Shown piece after piece: positions 21,528 through 33,314 of a DNA stretch of 64,000 nucleotides. The notes beneath the pieces are model-generated. The model was not told where the DNA came from. It worked only from the letters and a program-made list of their open reading frames with translations, and made no database searches. How positions within the stretch are numbered: position 1 is the first letter of the stretch; each line of letters begins with the position of its first letter. Position numbers and translations under genes: made by a program. The stretch is from Calycina herbarum. Lineage: Eukaryota; Ascomycota; Leotiomycetes; Helotiales; Pezizellaceae. The stretch covers positions 310,001-374,000 of the forward strand of contig LLEY01000005.1 of assembly GCA_001414485.1 (NCBI GenBank), given 5' to 3'.

Positions 21528-22605
21528 TTACAGACCTCCCGCAGGTGGGACATAAGGCTTGATCAGCATCTCACTAAAACTCTCCAATTTGTCCTTTCCA
21601 CGAACTTCCTCAACCAACAATGGCATCTTAACCACATTGAAATCGTCGTACAATTCAGCAATCTGTCCCAGGTACTTCTTCTGCATTTTCCGTCGGGCAT
21701 TGCATTGATCACACTCGCTGCCCGCCTTGGGGAACAAAAGTTGATTGACAACAATGCAATGCGTGTCGATGTGGTAATTCGCAAGCTCTTGGATCATACG
21801 CTCGGTCTCGTATAGCGATAAGAATTCGGGTATGCAGACACATACGAATGTAGTGAGGTTCTCGTCCTTGAATTGTCCGTTGACTTCGCTGATAGTTTCT
21901 CGCAGACCTTCTAATTTTTCCATCATTTCTGGTAGACTTTGTCCATTTGGTAAACCGCCATTTGCACCAAGTATTCCATTTAACATGGGACCGAATTGTG
22001 AGGAGAGAGCGGAGATCTTGGCCAGGGCCTTCTCGAGAACGGTGGGGAATTGAAGGAAGCGGAGAGTATGACCGGTAGGAGCTGTATCAAATATAATGGT
22101 TTCGTAAGATAGGGATTTGACTTGTTTGAGAACTTCTGCAAAGGACATGGCTTCATCGATACCGGGAATCTATGATCTTGAATTAGTTGTATCCTTTCTG
22201 AACTCTCTAATTTCTTGTAAGACATACCGCGTAAGCCAAATCTTGCATCATACCGCCCGCAGCAGCTGCTGGTCCTTCTCCTTCCTCTGCTTGGCCGATG
22301 AGGTCTTGAATACTGCCATTGGGATCGATTTCCATAGCGCTCAAATTTGTGTACCCCTCCACGAGTCTTGCCTCTTTGCCGAATTTCTGGGAGAAGGCAT
22401 CTGAAAGATTATGTGCGGGATCGGTGGAAATGAGTAGAACCGAGCGGCGGACTCTAGCAAGCTGGATTGCAAGGGAACAGGAGGTTGTCGTCTTTCCTAC
22501 TCCTCCTTTGCCTCCTACGAATATCCATCTCAGCGATTTCTGGTCGAGGATGGATTGGAGAGTGGGTTCGAGTTCATCGTCGGCGTTTACTACGGCGGCA
22601 GACAT
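21528..22605 (-). CDS. GET3: Guided entry of tail-anchored proteins ATPase Get3
   Basis: Get3 is the cytosolic ATPase that receives tail-anchored membrane proteins from Sgt2/Get4-Get5 and delivers them to the Get1/Get2 receptor at the ER. Exons 22228-22605 and 21528-22169 flank a 58-nt intron (GTATGT donor, ACTAATT branch, CATAG acceptor), giving 339 aa. The deviant Walker [13 protein letters not shown] is at residues 31-42. Switch I contains [12 protein letters not shown]. The tail-anchor groove region has [18 protein letters not shown] near the C-terminus is the zinc-binding CxxC of the dimer. All family motifs are present and the length is normal. Confidence 0.97.
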
Positions 22606-23235
22606 TTTGGAAGGTGGTTTGAGAGGATTACGGGTGTATGGAGGGCGGTGAAACCTGGTTCTTGTACTTTTGGGAGTAGTTCTACAAGTACTCGAGTAGG
22701 TAGTTTCTGGTTGCTTCGTCGGCTTTCCAAGTTGCGATGCTCGCTTGGCTCCTGATTGGGTGAATGAACTTTCCTTTTGTGGGGGGTTTTGGAGGACAGG
22801 AAGAACTAAATCGCGGTCAACATTGGCTTAGATGTTTAGAAAAGGACTCTTCTGAGCATTTAGTGAACTAATAAACCACTGTTTCCATAGGAGGAGGCTA
22901 AATCTAGATGCCATTCTGAGGAGAGAAAGGGTGCACGTCCCCACAAGGCTGACAGCGGCGAGCTCCGAATCGCGACGAGGCTACCAGCCTCCTCCCCTCT
23001 TATCATTTGCTTTCTTTTCCTCCACCACACATTGTCTCAACAGCATAAAAACGAAGACGATCCCCAAAACACTTCTCGCCTCGATTGAATCTCACTGCTC
23101 CCATCCAACTACCCAGCTGCCCAACTATCTCCAATTTGGGCACAAGAAACATCAGCATCTTCTATTCATTGCCCCGCACTTTAGCAAGAGCAAATCCCAT
23201 TCCCCGTCCATTGAGCTCCATACAAATACCCCACG
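22606..23235. promoter_or_regulatory. Divergent promoter region of GET3 and the HIU hydrolase gene
   Basis: A 630-bp interval between oppositely oriented starts. The right-hand 250 bases are C/T/A-rich and lack G, a typical leader for the plus-strand gene. No coding exon is supported. Confidence 0.45.
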
Positions 23236-23700
23236 ATGGCAGAAGCGCCACCAAAAGACCCTATTACCTGCCACGTCCTCGATACGACAACCGGCCGACC
23301 TGCCCCTCATATCAAAGTCAAACTATTCAACCCCACATCAAGCAGTGTCTTCGAAGGGACCACTAATGGTGACGGCCGAATTGCAAACTGGAGTGTTAGA
23401 AATGGCGATGCGGCTCTGAAAGATACGGTTCAATCCCACGGTGGTGTACGCAGCACCTTGGAGTTCATGATCAAAAGCTATGCCAGGAAAGAGGGAGACG
23501 AGAACGAGGGCCCGGAGATGGCATCTTGTCCGGCTGGATCGAGCATATGGTCTCTGGAATTCGATACTGGGGGTTATTATGGTTATACGAATACATTCTT
23601 CCCAAAGGTGGACTTGACGTTTCTTGTCAAGGAAGGACAACACTACCACGTTCCGTTGTTACTCGGTCCATACAGTTTTACAACATATCGAGGGAGTTAG
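23236..23700 (+). CDS. 5-hydroxyisourate hydrolase (transthyretin-like)
   Basis: 154 aa from ATG 23236, one exon. The enzyme hydrolyses 5-hydroxyisourate to OHCU in the urate degradation pathway. The N-terminal signature ITCHVLDTTTGRPA holds the catalytic His. The middle has GRIANWS. The C-terminal part, FFPKVDLTFLV, HYHVPLLLGPYSFTTYRGS, ends in the diagnostic YRGS tetrapeptide. Residues about 68-95 form an insertion relative to the short bacterial enzymes, as is usual in fungi. There is no clear peroxisomal PTS1. Intact. Confidence 0.95.
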   Translation: MAEAPPKDPITCHVLDTTTGRPAPHIKVKLFNPTSSSVFEGTTNGDGRIANWSVRNGDAALKDTVQSHGGVRSTLEFMIKSYARKEGDENEGPEMASCPAGSSIWSLEFDTGGYYGYTNTFFPKVDLTFLVKEGQHYHVPLLLGPYSFTTYRGS

Positions 23701-23977
23701 GTTTGGTGGATTCACGATTGATGGAAAGGTCACACAACAAGCAACATTTTTACGACAACTTCAGAGAATATATCTCATTACTACTAAAAATTGAGGATTT
23801 GTGTATCGATCCAGAAGAGCAGTAAGCCCTTGAGTTCCTCCCAACCATTTTAAAGTGCCGGCCGGCCGTGCCAGACTGCCAGAAACATCCCGAAACTCCA
23901 TGCTAAAGATATTCCAATTTTCCCAGAAAAAGCCAAAGAACCGTCATTATTCGTTGAGTGTTGCAGGTGCAAGTTCC

Positions 23978-24711
23978 CTAGAACCCGAATTTGTTCAAGA
24001 TTCTCTTCTTCCGGCTGCTGCTTTTCGTCGAGTCTTGAGAACTGTCCGATCCACTTCGTATGCTTTGATCACTCTTGGCCAAGGAGCCCCGACTGCTGCT
24101 ATCCATACTGTCGACGTGTACGCCGCTATCTCTTTTCTTCTTTTCGGCCTCGTTTTCAATACTGGTGGTTTCCTCCACAATGCTATCGTCACACGATATG
24201 TTGTAGTCGGACTCTAGAATCTTTCCGTGCTTTGCGGACCTTCCCTTGTGTCTCCAGAAGGAAGCGTGGCGAGTATTTCGTACTTTCGGGATATTTTCTG
24301 CTGTTATGACCGCATTCGCTCCTATTATCGCTTGTGGATGAGGTCGGGTTGTATTTCGATCTGCAAATATCATCAGTCATCATCCTCAGGCCCTTTAGCG
24401 GTGTTGCTTGAATTACCTCCGCAGAACGGTTCAGGGAAGCCAGTTTTCGTTAACTGCCTTTGGGAAGGCTCTTGAACGTTGTGTTGGTTCATGGTAATGA
24501 TTTTGTTCTCCTCCGTATTGCAATGATCCCCGTCAAAAACGTGGAAGTTGTCAGATGCTTCGTGTTCTCCGATGGTTGTATAACCGCTTCGTCGATCTTT
24601 CTTTAGTTTCGTTGTACTATTACTTCTTTGGCGTATTGGTGATTCAAATTTGTCGTCGAGGAGGAGTGATGACTTGGAAGTGAGTGATTGGGAGAGAGTT
24701 CTGAAGACCAT
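23978..24711 (-). CDS. Hypothetical Ser-rich protein
   Basis: Exons 24417-24711 and 23978-24360 flank a 56-nt intron (24361-24416; GTAATT donor, GACTGATG branch, TTGCAG acceptor). Together they give 225 aa from ATG 24711 (MVFRTLSQSLTSK). The sequence is polar and Ser/Thr-rich, with RQRSNSTTKLKKDRRSGY and an acidic middle. The tail SSSRGSLAKSDQSIRSGSDSS...KSSSRKKRILNKFGF looks like a disordered, phosphorylatable region. I recognise no domain. The splice closes the frame exactly, which supports a real gene. Confidence 0.5.
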
Positions 24712-27005
24712 AGTCAGTTTTGTAAAATTGCGATGCTTCGAGATCGTCTCTAGATCTGCAGGTAATTTTATAAGGAATGAGAAATAAAGACAAGTGAATA
24801 ATTTGGGAAACATATGGGCAAACAACTCTTGAGTCGAAAGGTGTTGTTCAATAAGCTTTCACCAGAGCCGTGTCTTGAAACCCTTCGCTGTCTGGCTCCA
24901 TCCCAGTCAGAGCTGCTCTGGCCATTGACTGGTTTGGAACCAAGCGCGGGCGGTTATTGGCGCGAAAATCAAAAATAAGCACAAAGAATGAGGGATATAG
25001 CTTACTTGATGACTTTTTTTCTGTTTTTGTTGGAGGTTGATGTGGTTTTGATTTCTAGGTGTGAGGATTGGGTGGGATTTTTGTTGGGTCAGAGGATTGC
25101 AAGATGGAAATCAAGTTGGTGATGAACGAGGCCTGAAGGAGATCCTGTTTGACCCTTGACCCCGGATTTATGGAAATACTTGGCACTGCCCCCAGCGGCA
25201 AGCACGACCCGAGAACCCCACCCACTAGGCTAATACGGCAAGCTGCACGTCCTTCCAGAAGGCGAGTGAATTCGGTGGCTGAGCAAAGTGAGGGCAACAG
25301 GGAAACCCATGACGTACTCCAGTTTGCATGAGCAACTTTCCGCGAATTAAAGCAGGAGAAAGCAGCATGCGGTAATGTGGTCGGGGCGATTTCCATACGC
25401 AAGCTGTGAGCTGTGCAACTTGGTGAATCAGATCAAGCTGATTGTCTTCGTGGCTTCTTGCGGTGTGGTGTTGTTGAGATCTGCCTGATTAAGTTGCATA
25501 TACTTGTACCACTCAGAGAGCTTGTGGTGACAAGCTCGCCTCTTAATTCGTGTATCTCAATCTGACTCGCATTCGTTTGTGGCGATTGGTTCTGAGGAAA
25601 TGTACTTCGTACAAGCTTACTTGGAAGGCACATATGACGGGTGTAGATGCCGGTTTGGTGCGGTCGTAGTTCGATACAAGTATTCCAAGCGCAAATGTAT
25701 TTTCCTCGAGCATTCTCCGCGGCTCTAGACAATTTGCTTCCGCAATGCCGTTGAAAGGGGGAGATGGCCAAGTGATATTGTGGATCTTTTGGTGGTGTGT
25801 GCACAGCTGGAGATTCCCGATTTTCCAGAATCTCTCAGATAGGAATTGTGAAACTCCAAGTACAAAAACGCACGTACTGCTGTGCCACCTGATAACTCTT
25901 CTCGGAATTTGAGCCTCAAAATGTGACCATTCTTGTTGGGCGAAATACAGCCGATACTAATACCTGGAGAATTACGAAGAATTACTTGATGAAATGGGAA
26001 GTTATATTCCGAGTCCAGATAAAGGTAGGATTCCAAGATACATTCCAAAATGTACAAGTAACTATAACCAATCATGGTAACGGACATCTCTTGTCTCGCC
26101 TAGCGTTGTACCAAATACCTGAAGCATTCCTTTGTTCAGTAAACACTTCTAATATGCTCCTGAAAACATGCCTATTTTTAGTTACGTATCATTTTTCACT
26201 TCAGTAACACAGTCAGTCTATCGTGTGGTTCTTACCTTATGCTAATTATTCTCAACTTTTCTTTGTGACAGAAATGGCTCATTTCAAAGGAGCCTCGACT
26301 GTCTAAGCAAAAGTCTCGGATAAAATTATCGCGGGTGTATCCACCTTGGTACGATATCCGGGAAACGTTCTTAAGGAGATCTGATTCTCCACGATCCGGG
26401 TACCGCCGAGTGGGCATTTGGGTCCTTTGCACCTAACCTAAAGCGTTAGGTTTTGTCTTCAAATCCCAAGTAAAGCTTGCCTGGGTACATTCGCAGAAAC
26501 TGTTGTTAAAAAGTGATAAGCGCTGATTATATTACGAAATAGGTTCGGTAGCGAAAGGCAATGAGGTATAGCTTGAACAAGCGATTCTTGTACTTCGGAT
26601 TATGCTAAACAAAACAATTTGTCTCCTTACTCGCTACGTGATGAATAACAAAAGTAGTACTTGCTATGTTCTAACTTTTCCAAGTGTACCGGTGCTTTTC
26701 TTACAGTAACTATTGTAAATTGAGAATTGTGACAACTAGGACCTTGGCAATTTCATTCACTTTGCTTGGAGCAATTGTAGAAAACGATTTTATTACAGCA
26801 ACAAATCTGCAAAAGGAAGTCACGAAAGCCCGCTCGGCATTCCCGACCCCGTGCCGAACCCCATTTTCGCCACGCCCTCGCTTAGCCCCCGCACAAAAAA
26901 AAATCTCTGAATAGTTACACCTCGTATTCCTGGACCAACAACAACGCAAAAAAGTGCGAAAAAATATAAACATAAACTCTTATTGGGGGAATTGAACCTC
27001 AGATT
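24712..27005. other. Gene-poor region
   Basis: About 2.3 kb. Reading frames are short and overlap on both strands, and I could not chain any with splice sites into a protein-like sequence. The interval becomes more AT-rich to the right. Next to the tRNA, at about 26983-27005, a second T-arm-like string (GGTTCAATTCCCCC on the minus strand) could be a tRNA remnant. Confidence 0.4.
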
Positions 27006-27111
27006 CTCTCTGACGGGGAATCGAACCCCGGTCTCCCGCGACTTGTGATATAATAACCTGGATGAGAGGTTATATGACAAGCGGAAATCATAACCACTAG
27101 ACCATCAAAGA
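27006..27111 (-). tRNA. tRNA-Asp (GTC) with a 34-nt intron
   Basis: On the minus strand from 27111, the 7-bp acceptor stem (TCTTTGA with TCAGAGA) pairs fully, allowing one G-U. The D-arm reads GTCTAGTGGTTATGAT. The anticodon loop TTGTCA places GTC at 34-36, and an intron of 34 nt follows position 37. The 3' exon begins CGCGGGAGACC, and the T-arm GGGGTTCGATTCCCC is canonical. Position 73 is G, as expected for tRNA-Asp. The mature length is 72 nt before CCA addition. The intron itself contains a small hairpin (TATAACCT with AGGTTATTATA). Confidence 0.9.
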
Positions 27112-28113
27112 CGTTTGTTTAGATGGGAGAAATGTAGTTATTTGTAGATATAAATATGCTGAGAAGAATCTGTGGACAAAGGTGGGGATTTGGTGGGGCA
27201 AGAGTGAATCTTTTGACAAAAGGGGAGGTCAGAACACTGATACTTGAGTCATACTACTCTACTTCCGGGCATGTGACTTATTCTTGACTTCTCAAACCGC
27301 TAAGATTGCGAAAACTTTAATCAAGAGTGAACTTGGCCGCGGTCAGATTTCAAGTCAGCCATTTCAAATAAGTCATTTCTCAGGTTTCTTTGCAGTTCGC
27401 AAAAGAGATCTGTTTCAGAAAAGCGAACTAGTAGATAACTTTGATCTAAATGATCTGAGCGCTAGACGAGAAAGGTTGCCCGTCAGGACTCAGCATTCGT
27501 GAAATCAATGTTGGTGGCAACTTCTCTAAGCAAGAGAAAAGTATGCAAATTAGGCTAGTAATTCGTAACACTTCCAGAATAATCCTAAGCATCTAAATAA
27601 CGTAGAAAAGTAAATTAAAAGTGTAGTTCAATAGGCGTCGTATAGGTACCTACCTACTCGGTTAACAAAATTCTACAAAAGACTCGGGGGTATTTAGATC
27701 GGTTGGATAAAGAAGCGAGTGGTATTCAAAAGTCGATTAGTATAAACTTGAAACTATAATTGAGACATTATCTTAATAGACACCTAGTTTGGATTAAGTT
27801 ACTTGAGAGCCCCTGCGATCGTTTCTCGTACATGCAAGAATAGAAGAAAGTGAATGTTTGGAATAATTAAATGGGATGATTATTCTTACAAGAAGAGTTC
27901 AAACAATAAGTATCACTACTTTTAATTACCCTGTACTACTCTTTTCAATTTTGATATACATTATCCAGGTGTACGAAGAACGTTGGCATTAACTCTTACC
28001 GGTTTCTATGCCTACAGAGGCAATTACTCGTTTTCAACGCAAGACCTTTTATTAACAGAATGGATTTTTAGCGAGGAGATACATAAAATCCAATCAATGC
28101 GTTAATCAAAAAG
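27112..28113. other. AT-rich intergenic region, nothing supported
   Basis: About 1 kb upstream of the tRNA gene and downstream of the P450 pseudogene. No open frame of convincing composition, no tRNA-like fold and no paired terminal repeats. Confidence 0.4.
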
Positions 28114-29689
28114 TCACTTCTCAAATAAAGCAACCTTACACCCATTCCCATTCCGACAAGTAAGTTTCATCTCCGCCTTGTAATCCCTATCATCACGACT
28201 CTGAATTCTCTCAAACCGCCTTGCAATCGTCACCATCACGTAACGTACTTCCAACATCGCCTTTTCCTTCCCTAGGCAAGCCCTTGGTCCTCGGCCAAAA
28301 GGCATGAAACTCCACGAATCGGGTTTGATTGTCTCCCAGCGACTGGGGATAAAATCATTGACATTGGGACCGAATATGGATTCATCTCGGAAGAGGGCAT
28401 AGAAACATACATCGGCGCGGGTTCCGGTGGGAATGAATATTGGAGAGTCGCCGGAAGAGCCACTGCCTGTTGGGAGGGTAGTGTCGACTAGAGAAATACG
28501 ACCAAGGAGGGGAAATACGGGTATAATCGGAGTGCTGGAGTATGTGTGTAAGCATTATATATGACAGTTTATGAGGATTGAGAAGCTTACCTTCGAAAAG
28601 TACATTTCGTAGAAGTCCGGGTGATTTAAGTGACTCAATTGTAGGTTCTTCAGAGATTTTCTCCAAGATTTCTGGCCTAAGTTCCTTCCATATTTCCGGA
28701 TGACGAGATAATAGAAAGAGTGTATTACTCAAGAGAATCGAGATAGTGTCAGAAGCTGCCATCAGATTCTGCAGCGTCTGATTTCTGACCTCAACTCGAT
28801 CCTCGGTTTGCTGAACCAAGCCTTGTACTAAACTTCCGCCATTGCTGCCTATTTTCTTCTCATTGAAGGCTTTAGCAATATAAAAATCCAGAAATTCATG
28901 TGAAGACTTGAAAGTCTTTTCCATTTTCTTTCGCGGGACGAGAAATCGAAGACGACCTAAGATTATTCGCAAGCCGCAGAAGAACATTGCATTGTGGAAG
29001 TCATTGATAAAGCTCCCTACATCACCATACATCTTGTCTCTCTGTGAACCACCTGGATTTGACAATGAATTGAACCCTAGAAGAAACTGCGTCGCAGTGA
29101 GGAACTAAATTCGTCAGCATTCAGTTGGACAGACGCACCTTACAACCAGATTGCTTACCAAATTGTAGGATAACGGTTGCAGATCCACAGTCCCTCCATC
29201 ATCAGGTATTCGCGAAAACATCTCGTCCGTAGCAGATTTCAAAGTTGGGAAATGCACAATATCCCCAGTACGAAACAAGCCTTTAAGAAGTGCCCTCGAA
29301 TGCTCCCAAGCAGCGCCATCAGAAGTAATGATCCCCTCACCACAGAACAATCCCATACCAGGTAGTCGAAGTGGAGCAACGCCCCAATCTTTATTTCCGC
29401 CCATTATCGCTTTGACATTTTGGGGATCGCAGGTGTTGATTTGTTGGTCTAGTATGAATTTGGATGCGAAAGTCTTTCCATAGCGGGCGTGGTGTCGAGC
29501 AATTGAGGTAATATCGAAGTGTGTTCCAAATGCGTAGTCTAGACCGAAGAAGGGGTCTTTATGGGGGTAGTTTGGTTGAGGTTGACATTCTTGTTGGTGG
29601 GCTATTTTGCTCTGCTTTCGACGACTCGAAACATGATAGAGAAACCAAAGGATGCCACCTAGAATAAGCGAGTTAGAAAGTGAACTCAT
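28114..29689 (-). pseudogene. Cytochrome P450 (CYP52-like), one-base deletion
   Basis: Three exons (29159-29689, 28591-29104, 28114-28534) with introns of 54 and 56 nt, both with GTAAGC donors. The start ATG 29689 is followed by a membrane anchor (SLILGGILWFLYHV). The I-helix reads MAASDTISILL. The K-helix ExxR is created by the second splice (NVLFE joined to ALRLYP). The heme loop FMPFGRGPRACLG has the axial Cys. Directly after ALRLYP the frame is lost at GGG 28519-28521 (CCC on the coding strand). Adding one base continues as VFPLLGRISLVDTTLPTG, the expected CYP52-type sequence, and brings the exons to 1467 nt (488 aa). CYP52-type enzymes hydroxylate alkanes or fatty acids at the ER; substrate assignment here is inference. 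Confidence 0.82.
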
Positions 29690-30227
29690 ATTGCCATAAT
29701 GAAAGTCAAGAGGAGTGAGGTGGAATATCAAAATGAGTAGGTTAGTATCAGATAGGACACCCAGAACCAACTAGCGGTAATTGTTGGCTTATAGAGGTAG
29801 CTTTACCCAGATAAGCGAGCTCAACCTGTATACCCGGCGTTGCATACTTCTTTGAATGGCACAAGTATATGGGAACGTTTAAGAGAATCAAATTACTTGT
29901 ATAAAGAAGCGAATACTTTTTAGTTCACATGAGTCTAAACTCTAAACGTTTGATCCAATTATCGTAAATCTTTTCCATACGGTATATTGGTTCAACAAAG
30001 ATGTCTGTTAAATAATGGCACAATCCCTTACCCAGAGCAATGAGGGTATTACTCTTTGCCTGCCCTAAACTAAAAGTAAAATGACTACCCATCTAAACAG
30101 AAAAGAAAAGTAACCAAGATCCATCTACGAGTGCAGGATCAAAACCAAACCCCCAAACGCCCTTGTACTCTCCCTCAAACGCCCAAACAAAGAAAATACA
30201 CTCTATCAAGGAACACCCATACTATAC
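29690..30227. other. Intergenic, nothing supported
   Basis: This holds the 5' flank of the P450 and the 3' flank of the next minus-strand gene. No gene or repeat was recognised. Confidence 0.35.
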
Positions 30228-33026
30228 TTAATCAAATCCCGAGCCCTCAACCACAACCCCCAAGTCCTCAAGACTCTTCAAAGTACCCTCCTTCGCAGCT
30301 ACAAGACCCTCACTATCGAAACTCATGGAGGAAGAAGATGACGGCAATCTTTGAAGAGGTGGTGTATTACCCGCCGAGTTATTTGCCATTGTTTGTTGCG
30401 AATCTTTTGGTGCTGCTGGCATAGGTACCTGCTTTGGTACGGTGCTTATGAAAGAGGTGGTGACTGTTTGGGGAACCGTGGTTGTTTTTGGTAGTGATGA
30501 TTGAGGACCTGAAGACTTTGATGCCGGAGTCTTCTTCGTGGCAGAAGCCTCTCGTTCTCCGTGCGATTTCGAGAAGCTAGAATTTTGGAGTCAGTTAAAT
30601 ACTCTCATGAGGAGACTCTCAGGGTTGACTTACGACTTCGACAAACTGAAACCAGAGAACATAGATTTCTTAGGACTTTCCTTGGAACTCTCCGACTTGG
30701 GTGGGACATAAGCAACCGTAGTAACAGTCTCACCCCCAACCGGTGGTTCAAAAAGTCGTCCCGAAAATTCAGTTACAGAACTAGCATATCTCCTGTCCCC
30801 CAAACTCCCCTCCCCTCCTCCACCTCTAGTATTCGAAAACGAAGCCCCCCTCACTCGGACGAAAACCTCCTTCTCAACTTTAATCCTCAACCTCAGACTC
30901 CTCCACCGTCTCGAAAACTCCGCATCCTCCCTCTGTCTCTTAATAGCATTCCTATCCGGATACCGACTCCAATCCATCCTCTGAATAAACGGTCTCCAGC
31001 AATTCCTTGTATGCTGACTTCCACTTGCTCTTTCCGTGCAGGTAGGACATGGTTCGTATCCTTTTTCTTCGGGAGACAGTGGAGATAATGGAGGTTCTGG
31101 TTCTGGGTTACGGGGAGAAAAGGGTGCAGGGACGGAGGTATGCCAGTTGAGGCAGCGAGGATAATCGTTGAAGGATACACGGCCGTTGCGTGTGACTTGT
31201 CCGTATCTTGGGACTGGGTGCTTTTTGGGTCTCGTGGGTTCTGGGAGTTCGGGCTTTTTGCCTTTGCGGTCCACTTTGGGTGGGCTTGGGGAGCTGTGAG
31301 AGAGGGCATTAATCACTTTTCGTTTAAATCTCTTTATCCGCTTTTTCGTTGGTGAGGTTTCTGAAGACTTGGAAGGCTTTGATGGCTTTGACGGTTTTGA
31401 CGGGTTTGAAGGTTTCGAAGGTACTGATCGTGAAGATTTTGAAGAACGTTTTGAAGATTTCCGAGAAAACATCGAAGAAGACTTTGGAGGAGAGCTTGGA
31501 GGGGAAGCTGGTAGAATTATTCTTAAGAATATGTTTGAATTTCTTTTAGGAGATTCTCTGGGAGAGTCTTCAGGGGATTTTGGAGGCAATTCAGATTCTG
31601 GGACAGCTTCCAAGTAAACTGGTGACGGTGATTCGCTTATAGGTTGTCCATTCATGGTTTGTGTGATGCGATTTTCTTGTGTGCAGTCTATTTTTGCAGT
31701 TGGAGGAATGGCTATCCGGACATCGGTGACTTGGGGTTCATATCTTTTTATGTCGGGGTTATATACTTTCATGTCGGGTTTATATATCTCCTCCTCCTTC
31801 TGGCATAGTATGTTGGCGTATGTGAGAAGCGGGTTGCATTGTATTCTTTTTATACCAAAGCTGTGCAGCAATATCCTATCGTTTCTCAATAACGAGACCC
31901 CATTACAGAGTTTCTTGATGAGATATGGATCCCCTTTAGCGACGTGGTAATATCTGGCAAGTTCGTAATCCTCGGTCAATGTGGTGTTGATATCGGGGTC
32001 CTGTAGTCGGTTGGTGTGATAAATCCACATCCATCTTCCGTGACTCAAATGATACTTCACAATTTCGACCTCGCTTATTGTGCTTTCACCCACCGCAGCA
32101 TTCTTTTCATTGTCCGAGGCGTTTATTGCAGTCAATTTATCGAAATCTCGTAACAGAGTATCATCTTCTGGGACGAATAACGTGGCATTTTCGAGAATCT
32201 TTCGTCCTGTTGTCGCACGGATCATGATTCCCTCATCTCTCCATTGAACATCGTCATCATCGACAATCGATTCAGGAATATTCAGTTCCGCGAAGTGAAC
32301 GCGCTCTCGATGAACTCGTCGGTCATTGTAAAAAATCCAGGTTCTTCGTGGACAGCCGACAACGGGAAGGAGAGGTCTCTTGCCAGACTCTGACGTCTCC
32401 CATCGAGAGAGAGCAGCCTGAAAGCTCTCGTTATCAACTTTGTCTTTCATTGTATTTCTTGTCGGCTCATCTTTCTCTCTGCGCCAGATTGCGAAAGCCT
32501 TCTTAATTCTTTGCATATGTTCTCCAAAGGAAAGATTCGATTTGCGATACCTTCCAGCAAGTCTACCCTTGATTATATCCTTCCCGAAGCCTCCTTCGAT
32601 GAACAAGGTCCCATCTGAGAAAACCCGGAAGCAGGCGACTGGCAGTTGTGTTTCGGGAATAATAGCAGTCTTCATCTGGTTTGAGAGATATTCGACGGTA
32701 TTGATGGAAGACGGTCGAGGTGGCCACTGATGGGGTTCGGAGGGGGTACGTTCTGCTGATGAAAAGCGATTTATGGGATCTAAATACGTCGACCCAGGTG
32801 CAGGACTACCTTTGGGAAGACGAGGAGCTGATGGAAAGCATCCTAAAATTTCCACTTTAAGTACCTCAACATCGCATTCCTGGGCGGATTCTGACATAGC
32901 CACAAGAGACACTCGCTGTTCCTCGATTGGACCTTTGGCAACTTCATCATCTGGAGAAGAAAATGGTGGTGTATCTGTGAGTGCATTAACACGCCCAGAG
33001 GGTGCTTTTGGGTTTGCGTGATTCAT
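30228..33026 (-). CDS. Large hypothetical protein with low-complexity Lys/Ser/Pro segment
   Basis: Exons 30634-33026 and 30228-30576 flank a 57-nt intron (GTAAGT donor, TTCTAG acceptor). Together they give 913 aa from ATG 33026 (MNHANPKAPSG). The frame opens further upstream with a hydrophobic stretch, but that ATG lacks support. The N-terminal half is globular, with aromatic-rich segments (WIFYNDRRVHRERVHF; YHLSHGRWMWIYHTNRL). The middle is a repeated K-P-S run near 31350-31450 followed by a basic patch (KKRIKRFKRKV). A CPTC motif lies near 31050. The C-terminus is Ser-rich and disordered. I recognise no family. The splice phase is exact. Confidence 0.6.
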
Positions 33027-33314
33027 TATGAGTGCTTCAAAATGCTTGCCGGTGAGTAACAACAGAAAATGGGTTGTGAATAACGAGATGCGGACAAGAA
33101 GAGAAATACACACGATAAGAAAAAAAGTTGTAGTAGTATAAATTAAAAAGAGCTACGCAGAGGGTATCACACAAGTACCGAGACGCTTGTCATCATAATC
33201 AAAAACTCCCGTTGCCCTAAACCATGACAAGCGCCAAAACCAACAAGACTAAAATCAAAAAAAGCAACCTAACCCGTACCGGTTCCATATCCAAATCGTC
33301 CTAGAATCCTAGCC

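Noticed and set aside
30561..31088. 175-codon plus-strand frame
   Set aside because: Antisense shadow of the 913-aa hypothetical gene, created by its Ser/Pro-rich codons.
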